A stretch of 64,000 bases of DNA from NCBI RefSeq assembly GCF_028640845.1, contig NC_080546.1:71249863-71313862 (forward strand), in the 5' to 3' direction. Below, in pieces: positions 45,185 through 55,715 of the stretch. The notes under the pieces are model-generated. The model saw only the letters and a program-made list of their open reading frames with translations. It searched no databases and was not told the DNA's origin. The DNA comes from Ahaetulla prasina. Its lineage: Eukaryota > Chordata > Lepidosauria > Squamata > Colubridae. Numbering within the stretch: the stretch's first letter is position 1; each line of letters starts with the position of its first letter. The translations under genes and the position numbers were made by a program.

Positions 45185-45500
45185 AGAATAAAGAGTAACA
45201 GAGAACTTGGAAGGGATCTTGGAGGTCTTCTAGTTTAACCACTTGCCCAAGCAGGAGACTCTAAACTATTCCAAACACATTGTCCAGTCTCTTCTTAAAA
45301 CCTCCACTGATGAAGCACCCACAACTCTGGGAGCTAACTGCTTCAGTAATTTGTTCTTACTAACAGGATATTTCTCCTTAATTCTAGGCTGGATCTCTTT
45401 TTAATCTGTTTCTTTTTGTTCTACCCTTCGGTGTTTTGGAGACTAGGTAAACCTCATCTTCTCTGTTATAGAATCTCAAATATTATGCTTCCCAAGTCCT
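45185..45500 (-). mobile_element. CR1 LINE 3' end
   Basis: Antisense gaacttggaagggatcttgg, aggtcttctagtttaaccac and gcccaagcaggagactcta. Older than the 13405 copy, with more substitutions. Confidence 0.85.
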
Positions 45501-47189
45501 TCTCTGCATTAGACTAGACAAACCCTAAATTTAGATGGTTATTTTGGTTGTGAAGTACTCAACACGTCCTTTTCTTAACCATTCCATGTTTTCCAACTGT
45601 TTAATAATGTTGAACCCATCAAAAGGACTTTACTATATTTTATACAAGACAATACTCTAGTCTGATGCAGTTTCGTGAATTCAATAAATCATGATATTAT
45701 TTTGTTTATCGGACAATAAAGAAGCAGTTGTATTGACTGCTGCAATGTTATGCAGGATTACTGACTAATAAATAAATTCTGTAGTAGGAAAATTTAAAAC
45801 ATTTAAAAAGCAAAGATAGAAATAAAACAGCAATTTTTGCTTTCATGTCCTTGTCATGTCATATCTTTGGCACCCAGAACCTTATATGACTTTCTGAGGA
45901 TTTTATGCAGGCTGAGGCTTATAGAAAGGATGCTACAGTGAGAACAATGGAAAGACTTGTGCACACCTGCCAAATATTTGCCACTGCCTGATAAAGTGCC
46001 ACTTTCTGTCAGATAAAAAAAACATGAACTCTTCTTAATCAGGGCATTATTACATCAAATCTTATAATCTGTTCGTAGAATAGCTGATCAGATGTATTGT
46101 TTGGAAGGCCTATGTTTTGTGGCCTGATTCTAAAGTCTAGCTACTGATGTACCATTGTCCATATTACAAGTTGAATTCAAATTCTGATGTGATTTTTAAC
46201 TTGATTGGACTACTTTCCAGGAAAGTAGTCCAATCCTCCAAAGGTCTGATCTTTTTCTGATGGATTAGAAACTGTACAAGTTTCATATATTGCAAGATGA
46301 TGAGAGAACAAGTGTTTAGGTTTTAGAGGGAATAATCAGAATAGCTTAGCTAATAGCCATTGCTGGATTTCCGTAATATCATTACTGAATTTACTGAAAA
46401 ATATTATTTATGTGAGAGGATAGCATTGTATTTGTACTTATTACAAGAGCAAGTCATTTTGCTTGATAAAATTTGCTAATTACTGGGACTAAGTAATTAA
46501 TAGATGTACTTAAGTGAAATATATTCCTTCGAAGTTGTAAGGCTGATAATGGTGCAAAATAGGCAGAAGAAAAACACTACACAATTTCACTTTAAGAGAT
46601 ATGTTGTCATTAAGTAAACAATTTTTAGCATAATTGCCATGAATGTTTCTTTTCTGTGAGATATTAGATATGCAAAGTTAGGATAATGGTGCTTTTTGCT
46701 TCTTTTTAGAAGTACAAGTGGATATTTAATGGAGTTTTGTGACTAGGGTGCTAAGCAATTGCTTAAATCAGAACTCTTAATCAATAGAATTATATAGATA
46801 TAACTTGCACTAAAAGCCAACCATCAGCACAAAATCTGTCTCTCTTAACCTGTTCACTTAATAGGAATGAAATTCAGGAAGTTAATCCAAAAGTAAATCA
46901 GTCTTGCAACAACAAATAATACCTTTCTACTTGGAATTTTGCCAATTTAGCTCCTTTAAAGTCAGTGATGATAGTTCAAAGTGTTCCAGATAGCAGTTAA
47001 AGTGAATCAAATTCTCTTTGCTAATGCTTTAAAAGTCTAATGTAGTTAAGATAATCTTACAACTGTTTTACAAAGGGTAGATTGCATCTTAAACATGTAA
47101 ACATATTTAAATGTCAGTACTTTACATTATAACGCAACAAAAGATTTTCATCAAATATTTTCAAAAGGGATGTAATAGTTTTTATTATG
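45501..47189. other. unassigned AT-rich DNA
   Basis: About 1.7 kb. A tiny palindrome at 46203-46235 is the only structure noted. Confidence 0.45.
46203..46235. repeat. perfect 16-bp-arm palindrome with 1-base centre
   Basis: Left arm gattggactactttcc (46203-46218), base a, and the exact reverse complement at 46220-46235. It is not at any element boundary that I can see. Confidence 0.9.
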
Positions 47190-47682
47190 TCATAATAAGA
47201 CATGCCTGTTATGGCCCATGCCGCTGCATTTTGGATCAGTTGTAACTTAGTCTTCAAGTACTGCCCTGGAGAAAGTGCATTGCAATAGTCTAATCATGAG
47301 GTGACTAGGGCAAAGGACCTCCTGTCCAGAGATTCCATCTGCTTTTTAAGCAATAACTGGCAGTTCAGGAGGATCCCCAAATTGTCCCCTAGTCTCAAAT
47401 GGAGAAGTGAGACCAGCCTCCAGATTCTGAGTCAGCACATTAACAGCTTAGTCTGTTGCACAGGCTTAGTTTGAGTTGTGTACCTGGGTATCATCAGCAT
47501 AACTAATGACAGCCACCCAAACTGACAGATGATTTCACCCAGTGATATTATTTAGATAAACGGGAGAATTAAAGCATTCATCTTTGAGACATCCCACAAG
47601 GGAAGATTCACAGGTGAATCTCATTCCTCCAGACTACTGTGACTGGCACTAACTGCTGAGGACAGAGGAGAACTATTGTGGC

Positions 47683-47908
47683 CAGTGGTGGGATTCAAAC
47701 TTTTTACTACTGGTTCTCTGAGTGTGGTTTGGTGGGTGTGGCATGGCAAAATCCCCATTTTGTCCTGATCAGCTGGAACTCAGGAAGCAGAGAATAGATG
47801 GGGGCAGGGCCAGTCAGAGGTGGTATTTAGCGGTTCTCTGAACTACTCAAAGTTTTTGCTACTGGTTCTCCAGAACTGGTCAGAACCTGCTGAATACTAC
47901 CACCTCTG
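47683..47908. mobile_element. hAT-type MITE in CR1, 6/8 target duplication
   Basis: 226 bp, cagtggtgggattcaaact to gaatactaccacctctg. Flanks are attgtggc and attgcagc. The ends match the perfect-TIR copy at 23008-23141, though the body is longer. Confidence 0.85.
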
Positions 47909-48080
47909 ATTGCAGCACAGTGCCTTCTTATTGCAGTGCTGCAGCTACTGTTGAGCAGAAAGATACCATGGTGTTGAAAGCCACTGAGAGATCAAGAGCA
48001 CCTTTTGGATGAACCACCCAATCCCAGCTCAAAGATCATCAACAAACGTAACCATTGCTATATCATCTCATTCTCTAGAT

Positions 48081-48214
48081 CAGAGGTGTGAAACTCATGT
48101 CATCATGGTAGCGTCATGTGACATATCGGGACTCCCCCCCCTTAGCTAAACTGGGCATGGGCGTGGCCAGCGCATGACACATCTGGCCTGTGGGCCAGGA
48201 GTTTTACAGCCCTG
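48081..48214. mobile_element. hAT-type MITE in CR1, perfect 8-bp target duplication
   Basis: 134 bp. Left end cagaggtgtgaaactc, right end gagttttacagccctg (inverted repeats with three mismatches). Flanks are ctctagat at 48073-48080 and 48215-48222. This is a different family from the cagtggtggg MITEs. Confidence 0.95.
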
Positions 48215-48300
48215 CTCTAGATCTACCAGGATTCTGATTAGAGAGATTTGAGTTTTAGGCATTATGCTGTAGATGTTTCATCCAGGATTCTACTGCAAAT

Positions 48301-49621
48301 GTTAAAAAAATAAAGAAAAAAGTTGCATAATAAAGAATGAAATACAACTTTGATTATGTATATGTCTGATTGTTAAGGACAAAAGAAGTGGAGTTGGACA
48401 CATTTTGAAATGTCTCCTTTGAAACTTACAAATTTGAACAGAGCTGCACTCATTACTTTCCAGATCTTCTAATGTTAATATTCTCCCTGCAGGAGAAATG
48501 TTGACCTAAAGAGTACTGTTTTTGTATGTTCTGGAAAGTAATCTCTGGAGACAAATTTGCAAACTGATGAGCTCTGAATATTCTTGTGGCAGAAGAGAGA
48601 CATTACTTCACTAAATGTAAGAAAACATAGTAATATTGTACATACAAATGGGGAAAACTAGATTCTAAATTTGCATTTTATTAAAGTGATTCACAGTACA
48701 CCAACTATACAATTGTGAAGATTATAGAAATATAGTTATTTATGGTCTAGTTGGCTTTATATATCAGAGAAATACTATAATAGTAGCAAATGAATATGAT
48801 ACACTTGACACTTTATTCTCTCATATTTCATATTTATTAGGGCATACGTTTTGCAAGAGAGATAATAAATGTTTTCTTTCCCTAGTCAGCAACAATGCTT
48901 TATTTTTTTACTCAGCTGCTATGCTTACTATATAAAGAGTAGAAACTCCTAATATCTGTTCTGTTTAGGTCAGTATGAATAAGTCATGCACCATAGGCTG
49001 AATTTATTTAAGAACTCAACAGCTGCTTCAAGAATTCTTTGGAGGAAAAGTTCCGTCAAACTGCTTACAAACTTAGATTTCTAGGAAGGCATATCAAGTA
49101 CCTCATAAAAGCAAGTGCAGCACAATAGAAATAAACAAATGAAACTTATAACCATTTCTCTCAAAAACATGCAGTTATTTTTCTTTGGAGAGAAACATTA
49201 AAAAACTGATCTGCCAAGCTTGTAGATTATCTATGAATATGAAAAGAGCAAGGATCCTAATTGCCTTTACTAAGAGCCAAAATATTTGGATTTTCTTTGC
49301 CCTTTTGCCCCTTTTCCTTTCCTTCTTGAGAACCGGATAGTTATTCTGTAAATGAATTTAGAACATTGGAAGAAAATAATATATATCACAACCAGAGATT
49401 AGAATCTTGTTTCAGGGCATGCTGGGGCTCTTTGGAAATCCATAGTGCTATCTAGTTCCTCTGTATCATTATTTTTCAACCTTGGGAACTTTAAGATGGG
49501 TGGATTGTAAATACCAGAATTTCCCAGGGCTCGAGAAACAATGCTCTATAGACAAGCATATACCCTGTTACATATTGAAATGAAGGTCATTATAAAATAT
49601 CATAAAATTAGATTTTATGTT
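48301..49621. other. unassigned AT-rich DNA
   Basis: No gene or element recognised. Confidence 0.45.
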
Positions 49622-49715
49622 TCGTGTCGTGTGTAAGACACCAAACTAGAAACCAAGAGACTGTGATTCTAGTTCTGCCTTAGACACAAAGAGAAGGAGA
49701 AGGAGAAGGAAGAAA
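49622..49715 (+). mobile_element. SINE head fragment
   Basis: gtgtgtaagacaccaaacta, gaaaccaagagactgtgatt and ctagttctgcctt match the head of the SINE at 23490-23727. It then breaks into a short (GGAGAA)n-like run. Confidence 0.65.
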
Positions 49716-49968
49716 GGTATTATTGTTGTTGTTAGTTGCGAAGACCCATCGTGACCCCATGGACAACATTCCTCCAGGAATCTGTCCATGGGGTTTTCAT
49801 GGCAAAGATACTGGAGTGGGTTGCCATTTCCTTCTCCAGTGGATTACGTTTTGTCAGAACTCTCTGCTATGACCTGTCCGTCTTGGGTGTCCCTGCACGG
49901 CATAGCTCATAGCTTCATTGAGCTATGCAAGCCCCTTCGCCACGACAAGGCAGTAATCCATGAAAGGG
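49716..49968 (-). mobile_element. BovB deletion derivative: 5' end fused to 3' end
   Basis: On the minus strand it starts like the BovB 5' end (tcatggattactgccttgtc) and runs through the 5' region as far as gaaaaccccatggacag. It then jumps directly to the extreme BovB 3' end (tggaggaatgttgtccatgg, ggtcacgatgggt, gcaactaacaacaac). All coding sequence is missing. It could be a one-off internal deletion or a member of a short non-autonomous family. Confidence 0.85.
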
Positions 49969-50189
49969 AAAGGTATTATAAATACTGATAAAATGCATTT
50001 TTGTGTGTGTTAGGGAACCCTTTTATACTTCATTTGATGGGATTTTCAAATGCTTTGGGTGAATCAGTTACATAAAAAAAAAGTAGAAGATTATTTTATT
50101 TATTTAATACTTTCCACCATCAATAAATATGCTTAGATAATCAATACAGATATTAGATAATAATTAATTAATTAATTAATTAGATAATC
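49969..50189. other. AT-rich spacer with (AATT)n
   Basis: A short ATTA/AATT simple repeat at about 50160-50181. Nothing else. Confidence 0.7.
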
Positions 50190-50793
50190 AATACAGAGGA
50201 ATTATTGAGTCTGTCATTTGCACCTCTATAACTGTCTGGTTCTGCAACCCAACAAGAAAAACACAGACTTCAGAGGATAATTAGAACTGCAGAAAAAATA
50301 ATTGCTACCAACCTGCCTTCCATTGAGGCCCTGTATACTGCACAAATCAAGAAGAGGGCCGTGAAAATATTTGCAGATCCCTCGCATCCTGGACATAAAC
50401 TGTTTCAACTCCTACCCTCAAAACGATGCTATAGAGCACTGCATACCAAAACAACTAGACACAAGAACAGTTTTTTCCCGAAGGCCATCACTCTGCTAAA
50501 CAAATAATTCCCTCAACACTGTCAGACTATTTACTGAATCAGCACTACTATTAATCGTCTCATAGTTCCCATCACCAATCTCTTTCCACTTATGACTGTA
50601 TGACTGTAACTTTGTTGCTGGCAATCCTTATGATTTATATTGATATATTGACCATCAATTGTGTTGTAAATGTTGTACCTTGATCAATATATCTTTTCTT
50701 TTATGTACACTGAGAGCATATGCACCAAGACAAATTCCTTGTGTGTCCAATCACACTTGGCCAATAAAATTCTATTCTATTCTATTCTATTAA
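50190..50793 (+). mobile_element. young L2-like LINE 3' end, 5'-truncated
   Basis: Nearly identical to 26690-27292, from gaggaattattgagtctgtc through the stop and 3' UTR to the (TTCTA)n tail. Small differences include a 5-base loss (tctggttctgcaaccc against tctggttcggttctgcaacc), so the reading frame is broken early. It begins within RT C-terminal sequence. Confidence 0.93.
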
Positions 50794-51206
50794 GATTGTA
50801 ATAAATCTTAGAGATGTATGTGCTAAATAAAATGGTAATGGATAAATTGTTGACAATCAAGATAGAGTCACTGTAGCCTCTTTGGCTACTTCCCTCCTTC
50901 CCTCTTTGCCTTCAATAACTCATTTGCTATTTTAGACAAAACCAGCAAAAGCAGCCTGAGTGAACTCTTGTGACATTCATCTTATATGTTAACACTGAAT
51001 ATATACAGTTAGAATAGGGTGGGGGAATAGGTTAATGAGCTCTAACATCTATGCTAGTGATGCATATCAGGGATAGCATACTAGAAAATCCTCCTGAAAT
51101 ATCAATTTCATTTAACGCTAGAATTATGCACAAAAATTACATATTGTCTTTAAAAAAAAAACATGGTTGAGTAATTTGTCTCTACATGGAGTTGCTTCTG
51201 TGTGCC
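50794..51206. other. unassigned DNA upstream of Gypsy copy B
   Basis: No features except the target-site copy gtgcc at 51202-51206. Confidence 0.5.
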
Positions 51207-51396
51207 TGTTATGTATTAACAGTTGTGCCTTTAAATATTTGAGCGGGAAATCAGCACGTTGCTGATTGGACGAAGCCTCCAGCAGAACTGTATAAAAGGA
51301 GAGGTTTTTGCCCCAGCCTGTTGCTGGGTTCACCCTATATTAAAGAGCTGTTGTCACTACCCTGGTCTCCAGCCTCGTTACTTCCCGAACTTAACA
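51207..51396 (+). repeat. 5' LTR of Gypsy copy B
   Basis: 190 bp, tgttatgt to aacttaaca. TATA box tataaaagg at 51291-51299. It is identical to the 3' LTR. Confidence 0.97.
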
Positions 51397-51397
51397 T

Positions 51398-51417
51398 TGG
51401 CGACGAAGGTGGGATTT
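51398..51417 (+). other. primer binding site of Gypsy copy B
   Basis: TGGCGACGAAGGTGGGATTT one base after the LTR. It resembles the complement of the tRNA-Ser(GCT) 3' end; the first 11 bases are what I consider a good fit. Confidence 0.65.
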
Positions 51418-52350
51418 CGAGGCTAAGGAGAACCAGAACCGAGCTGAAGCACGCTAGTCCCGAACCCAGCAAACTCAGGGCAGAAACGCGGAAATGGCAA
51501 ACACGCCACCCGCACCGGACCCGGCAAGGAGAAATGGGGAACATATATGACCCGTTTGAAAGCTTTCTAAAGCCAACGAACTACAGGGATCCTGATAACG
51601 CAAGCGGGCTTACTTAAGCCATTGCGGGCCGGAGGTAATCGAGATTGCGGAAGCCCTGGCAGAGCCAACGCCGATACAATCGGTATCGTGGCCGACTCTG
51701 CAGACTTTGCTGAAGAACCATTTCGCACCGGCGCCGTCCAAATACGTGCAGCGGTTTGAATTCGGAGAAGCGTAGACAGATGGAGGCGAGTCCGCCGGTG
51801 ACTACATGGCGCTTTGAAAGGCGTCCAAGGACTGCGGATACCGAGACTTAGGCGAAGTGCTACTCGAGCAACTCATCCGAGGGGTCAAGGACATCCGCCT
51901 CTGCGGCGGACTGCTAGCCAGGAGCAACCTGACACTAGCCACCGCTCTGGGCGAGGCCAGAGCACACGAAATGTCTACTAAAGCAGCAGAGACTCTGCAA
52001 AAGCCTCTTCAATCAAGGCGGCGCAAAGCCAGCCAGTACACCAGGAGGAGATTCAGTCCGAATCCGAAGGTGAGGCGAGATGAGGAAGGGTCTGCGGACG
52101 AGCGCGACACTGAGGACCGTGGCGAGTCGGAAGCTGCGGAGGGCAGCATCAGCGCCAACGCTGCAGGTTTAAAGACGCAACATGCGGCGGTGTGGGAAGA
52201 AAGGACACTTAGCTCAGGTTTGCAGGCGGCCCAACCTTCCGCCGAAAATTCAAATCGGCCAATCAAAGCGCGGAACCGGAAAGGCGGCCCGCGATTGGTT
52301 CAAACAAGAAAGGCGCGAAGTCTAACCAAACGACTGTCATTATAGGCGCG
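51418..52350 (+). pseudogene. gag: gag of Gypsy copy B (frameshifted)
   Basis: Capsid-like sequence appears piecewise: DPFESFLKPTNYRDP (51540s), PTPIQSV, then ASKDCGYRDLGEVLLEQLIR and CGGLLARSNLTLATAL. EARAHEMSTKAAETLQKPL follows in the 162-codon frame 51857-52345. A CCHC knuckle (CRRCGKKGHLAQVC) is encoded at about 52165-52210, but in a different frame from the long frame. The order and knuckle identify gag. The start codon is not certain. Compared with copy A, several single bases are missing. Confidence 0.85.
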
Positions 52351-52359
52351 CCTCAACCA

Positions 52360-52720
52360 AAGTGGAAAGAAGATTTTCACAAAGCCCAAGATCGAGAGTG
52401 CGGTGCAGGCTTGAAGTAGACACGGGATCAGCGATCACCATCATGTCCTGGGACACTTTGGCGAGTCGCTGCCGTCCGTCGCGGCGCCATCTGCAAGCAC
52501 AGCCTGACGAGTGCCACGACTACCAGGGAATCGCATCCCTGTTCGAGGACCACCTCCGTCCGAGTCGAGTACGGCCCTCACAAAAGACCCTGCCCATCAC
52601 GATCGTCGAAGGAACTCTGCCCAGTCTGTTGGGACTAGACTGGTTTCGTGCCCTGGGCATGGGAGTGACTGGCATCTACAGAAGTGACTGCAATTTGAAA
52701 GACATTCTCTTTAACGAGTT
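52360..52720 (+). pseudogene. pol: aspartic protease domain of pol, Gypsy copy B
   Basis: The frame starting 52362 contains LEVDTGSAITIMSWDTLASR, with the catalytic Asp-Thr-Gly-Ser at 52419-52430. It continues LPSLLGLDWFRALGMGVTGI, the flap-distal part of retropepsins. This domain is in one open frame (288 codons to 53228), but downstream that frame departs from the RT frame. Confidence 0.9.
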
Positions 52721-53575
52721 CAAGATGTCTTCAAGGACTGCCTGGGCAAGTACAAGGGACCCCTATTTCCTTCAACTTAGACCCCAGGTAGCCCCATTAG
52801 GCTTAAGGCGAGGAGAGTCCTTTGCCCTAAAACCAAAATTGATAAGGAGCTGGACAAGCTCATTAATCAGGGGTTTTGGTGCCAGTCGATCACGCAAAGT
52901 GGGAGACGCCAATCGTCACCCCATCAAATCGGACGGGTCAATTAGAATTTGCGCTGACTACAAGGCGGCGCAACAAAGCCTTACAGAAAAGCGCTTACCG
53001 GTTCCGTGGTGCAACATTTATTGCACTCTTTGGGGCAAGGCAAGTCTTTGCAAAGTTAGACTTGGCCCAAGCCTACCAACAACTGCCAGTGAGCGCCCGC
53101 TGGCGAAGCCCAAGCGATTGTGGCGCACAGGGGGCATTCAAGTGCACCGATTGCAATTTGGGGTTAGTGTGGCACCAGGGCTGTTCCAAAACCTGATGGA
53201 GCGACTACTGCAAGGGCTCCCAGGGTAGTTCCTACTTGATGATGTCCTAATTTCAGGGAAAACATGGAGGAATTGGGGAGGCGGTTAAGAAAGGTCTTGA
53301 GCATTTTCCGGACAGCGGATTAAAAGTCAAGACAAATAAATGCCAGATAGGGGTCGAATCGGTCGATTTCTTGGGCTACGGATAGACAAGAAAGAATTCA
53401 CCCTACTGAGAGCAAAGTTAAGGCAATTAGGAAGGCTCCAGCGCCCAAAAACAAAGCAGAGCTGCAGGCATTCCTGGGATTGGTTAATTTTCGCGGTCTT
53501 TTAAAGAACAAAGCAACCGTTCTTGGAACCGCTGCATAGGCTCTTAGGAAAAATACTGTTTGGTCTTGGGAAAGT
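52721..53575 (+). pseudogene. pol: reverse transcriptase domain of pol, Gypsy copy B
   Basis: RT blocks occur in alternating frames: VPVDHAKWETPIVTPSNR (52876 frame), RTGQLEFALTTRR in place of the expected Ile-Arg-Ile-Cys-Ala block, KLDLAQAYQQLPVS and LQFGVSVAPGLFQNLMERLL. The catalytic YFDD box at 53233-53243 has lost one base (Tyr, then tt, then Asp-Asp), so it cannot be read through. Further thumb blocks (ELQAFLGLVNF-like) lie at 53455-53500. Confidence 0.9.
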
Positions 53576-54030
53576 CAGAAAATAGGGCTTTTGAAGCAGT
53601 AAAGAACCTGCTCTCAAGTGATAGCCTGCTCATCCAATATCACGACTCACTACCCCTAGTGCTGGTTTTGCGTCGTCCCCTTATGGGGTGGGGCTGTACT
53701 CAGCCATAGACTTCAAACGGCACAGAAGCCCCTATAGCGTTCTACTCTAGAACGATGTCCTCCCCAGAGAGGAACTACAGCCAATTAGACAAAGAAGCAT
53801 TAGCCATTGTGGGTCAAAAAATTCCATGAGTATGTCTTTGGGCGGAATTTTGAAATCGTGACTGACCACAGACCGTTACTGGGATTACTGGCTGGCGACC
53901 GGCCAACGCCTGTGGCACTTTCGCCACGCTTGACTCGATGGACTATATTTTGGCAGCACTCATACAAGCTGCAGCATCGACCGGGAAAGAAGTGGGGCAT
54001 GCAGGCGCATTGAGCCGATGCCCACTGCCA
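53576..54030 (+). pseudogene. pol: RNase H domain of pol, Gypsy copy B
   Basis: Residues like SSPERNYSQLDKEALAIV (53758-53815), then KKFHEYVFGRNFEIVTDHRP and LLGLLAGDRPTPVALSPRL are the typical Ty3 RNase H. A frame slip separates ALAIVG from VKKFHEY. The end near 54010 has the 'HRPGKK' and LSRCPLPG-like residues. Confidence 0.88.
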
Positions 54031-54249
54031 GGGGCGATCAAGACCCCACTCCGGGACACCCATCCTCCTTATTGACTCGTTGGACTCTGGCCCAGTCACA
54101 TCAAAGGAAGTGGCTCGGGCATCATACCGGGACATTGTGTTAAGGACTGTACTCGGTTGGGTACAGAGAGGGTGGCCACTGCGGGCGAACGGTTCAAAGA
54201 ATTTGTTAAAAGCGTGATGAGCTCTCGGCTCAAGGGGTGCCTGTTATGG

Positions 54250-55469
54250 GGTGATCGTGTAATAATTCCTGTTAAGTTAAGGGGCAGGTATTGGACCTCC
54301 TCCACGAGGGTCACCCAGGCATCGTAAGGATGAAGGGGTTAGCTAGAAGCTATGTATGGTGGCCACTCATGGACGCAGAGATTGCTGAGAGGGTAGGAAA
54401 TGCCAGGCTAGCCAAGAGTCCAGACCGCTACCCCCACCAGCCCCAGTCAGAGAATGGGAAAAGCGCGAAGGGCTTTGGTCAAGAATCCACATTGACTTTG
54501 CTGGCCCTTTCACGCCAAACGTTCCTAGTGGTGGTGGACGATTTTCCAAATGGTTAGAGATCATACTTATGAAGTCCACCACAGCCGAGCAGTAATCGCA
54601 ACCCTCGCCACCTATTCGCAACTCACGGGTTGCGGACACTCTGGTGTCCGACAATGAGCCCCAATTCACGGCAGCCCAGTTTGAAGAGTACCTGGCAGAG
54701 GAAGGCATCCGACATGCCCTCTCTGCCTTTCCACCCTGCGTCGAATGGCCTTGCAGGCGTTCCGTCCGGGCGCTAAGGAGGCATTGTCCAGGCTCAAGCC
54801 AGGTGACTGGCAAACAAAATAGACTTTTCCTAGCCGTCAGCACAGAACCCCAAGCACAGCCACGGGAAAAGCCCAGCCGAATTGCTAATGGGACGGAAAC
54901 TCCGGTGCCCACTTGACCGTTTGAACCCCATTACACACCCGAGGGTTACAAGGGGAGCTAGAAAAACAAGGAAATGAGCATAGGCGACGGGTGTGGGCCG
55001 AAACTATGGGGCGGCCAGTTGGGTTGGCTCGGACAAGTAACAAAAGTAACAGGCCAAAATCGTCGTGGTAGAGCTACCAGACAACCGAATGTGGCGCCAC
55101 ATAGATCAGTTAAGGAAACGAATAACTGACCAAACCAAACCAACAGAGACAGGTAATGACCAATACCACTTTGAATCCACAGCTGACAATGACCCGGGGG
55201 AGGCGCAAGACTTAGCTGAGGTCCCAGAGTTCCAGCGGCGCCATCAGGTCCCCGAGGGAAGCAGCAGGGAAAATTCCAAAATTAATCCAAGGCCGGATGG
55301 CCAAGAAAAAGAGTCGGCCAATAATCCAGAGCCCGATGGCCCAGAGAAAGAGCTGGGAGGAGAAAACAGCCCCTCCGACCAGCTCAAAACACCACCCAGA
55401 ACTGAACCGCGCAGGTCAGAAAGAACTAGGAGACGCCCAGGTTATTTGCGTGACTACGTCGAAAAATAA
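54250..55469 (+). pseudogene. pol: integrase and C-terminal tail of pol, Gypsy copy B
   Basis: The zinc-binding HHCC part begins DLLHEGHPGIVRMKGLARSY (54291), then VWWPLMDAEIAERVG. The two cysteines (KCQAC in copy C) are lost here by a one-base deletion. Catalytic core pieces are FLVVVDD, VSDNEPQFTAAQFEEYLAEE (frame 54644) and, at 54731-54765, the Asn-Gly-Leu-Ala-Glu stretch. There one base is missing in the Glu codon, so the catalytic Glu is lost as written. The tail (55065-55469, open 134 codons) has VVELPDNRMWRHIDQLRKRI and ends RSERTRRRPGYLRDYVEK before the stop. No chromodomain is seen. Confidence 0.9.
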
Positions 55470-55507
55470 CATGTGAATAAATATGTAAATAAGACCAAGT
55501 GTTTTCT

Positions 55508-55520
55508 GGGAGGGGAGGAG
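55508..55520 (+). other. polypurine tract of Gypsy copy B
   Basis: gggaggggaggag immediately before the 3' LTR, the plus-strand primer position. Confidence 0.85.
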
Positions 55521-55710
55521 TGTTATGTATTAACAGTTGTGCCTTTAAATATTTGAGCGGGAAATCAGCACGTTGCTGATTGGACGAAGCCTCCAGCAGA
55601 ACTGTATAAAAGGAGAGGTTTTTGCCCCAGCCTGTTGCTGGGTTCACCCTATATTAAAGAGCTGTTGTCACTACCCTGGTCTCCAGCCTCGTTACTTCCC
55701 GAACTTAACA
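55521..55710 (+). repeat. 3' LTR of Gypsy copy B
   Basis: Identical to the 5' LTR over 190 bp. Followed by target-site copy gtgcc (55711-55715). Confidence 0.97.
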
Positions 55711-55715
55711 GTGCC

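Larger units (their letters stand above)
47195..48300 (-). mobile_element. old CR1 LINE part with two nested hAT MITEs
   Basis: The antisense reading parallels the CR1 at 33.6-36.9 kb: gctgcattttggatcagttg, attgcaatagtctaatcatg, and the reverse transcriptase box region gggtatcatcagcataacta, where Tyr-Ala-Asp-Asp lies at 47490-47501. Sequence continues across the MITEs at 47683-47908 and 48081-48214 with gccactgagagatcaagag between them. It is heavily mutated, without long frames. Confidence 0.85.
51207..55710 (+). mobile_element. complete Gypsy (Ty3) LTR retrotransposon copy B, 4504 bp
   Basis: Two LTRs (51207-51396 and 55521-55710), a primer site, gag, protease, RT, RNase H, integrase and a purine tract, flanked by a perfect 5-bp target duplication gtgcc (51202-51206 and 55711-55715). 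The two LTRs are identical over 190 bp as read. The interior carries many one-base deletions that break every frame. Lack of a visible chromodomain, the serine-tRNA-like primer site and the integrase C-terminal motif (DNRMWRHIDQLRKR) fit the Mag lineage. Confidence 0.96.
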
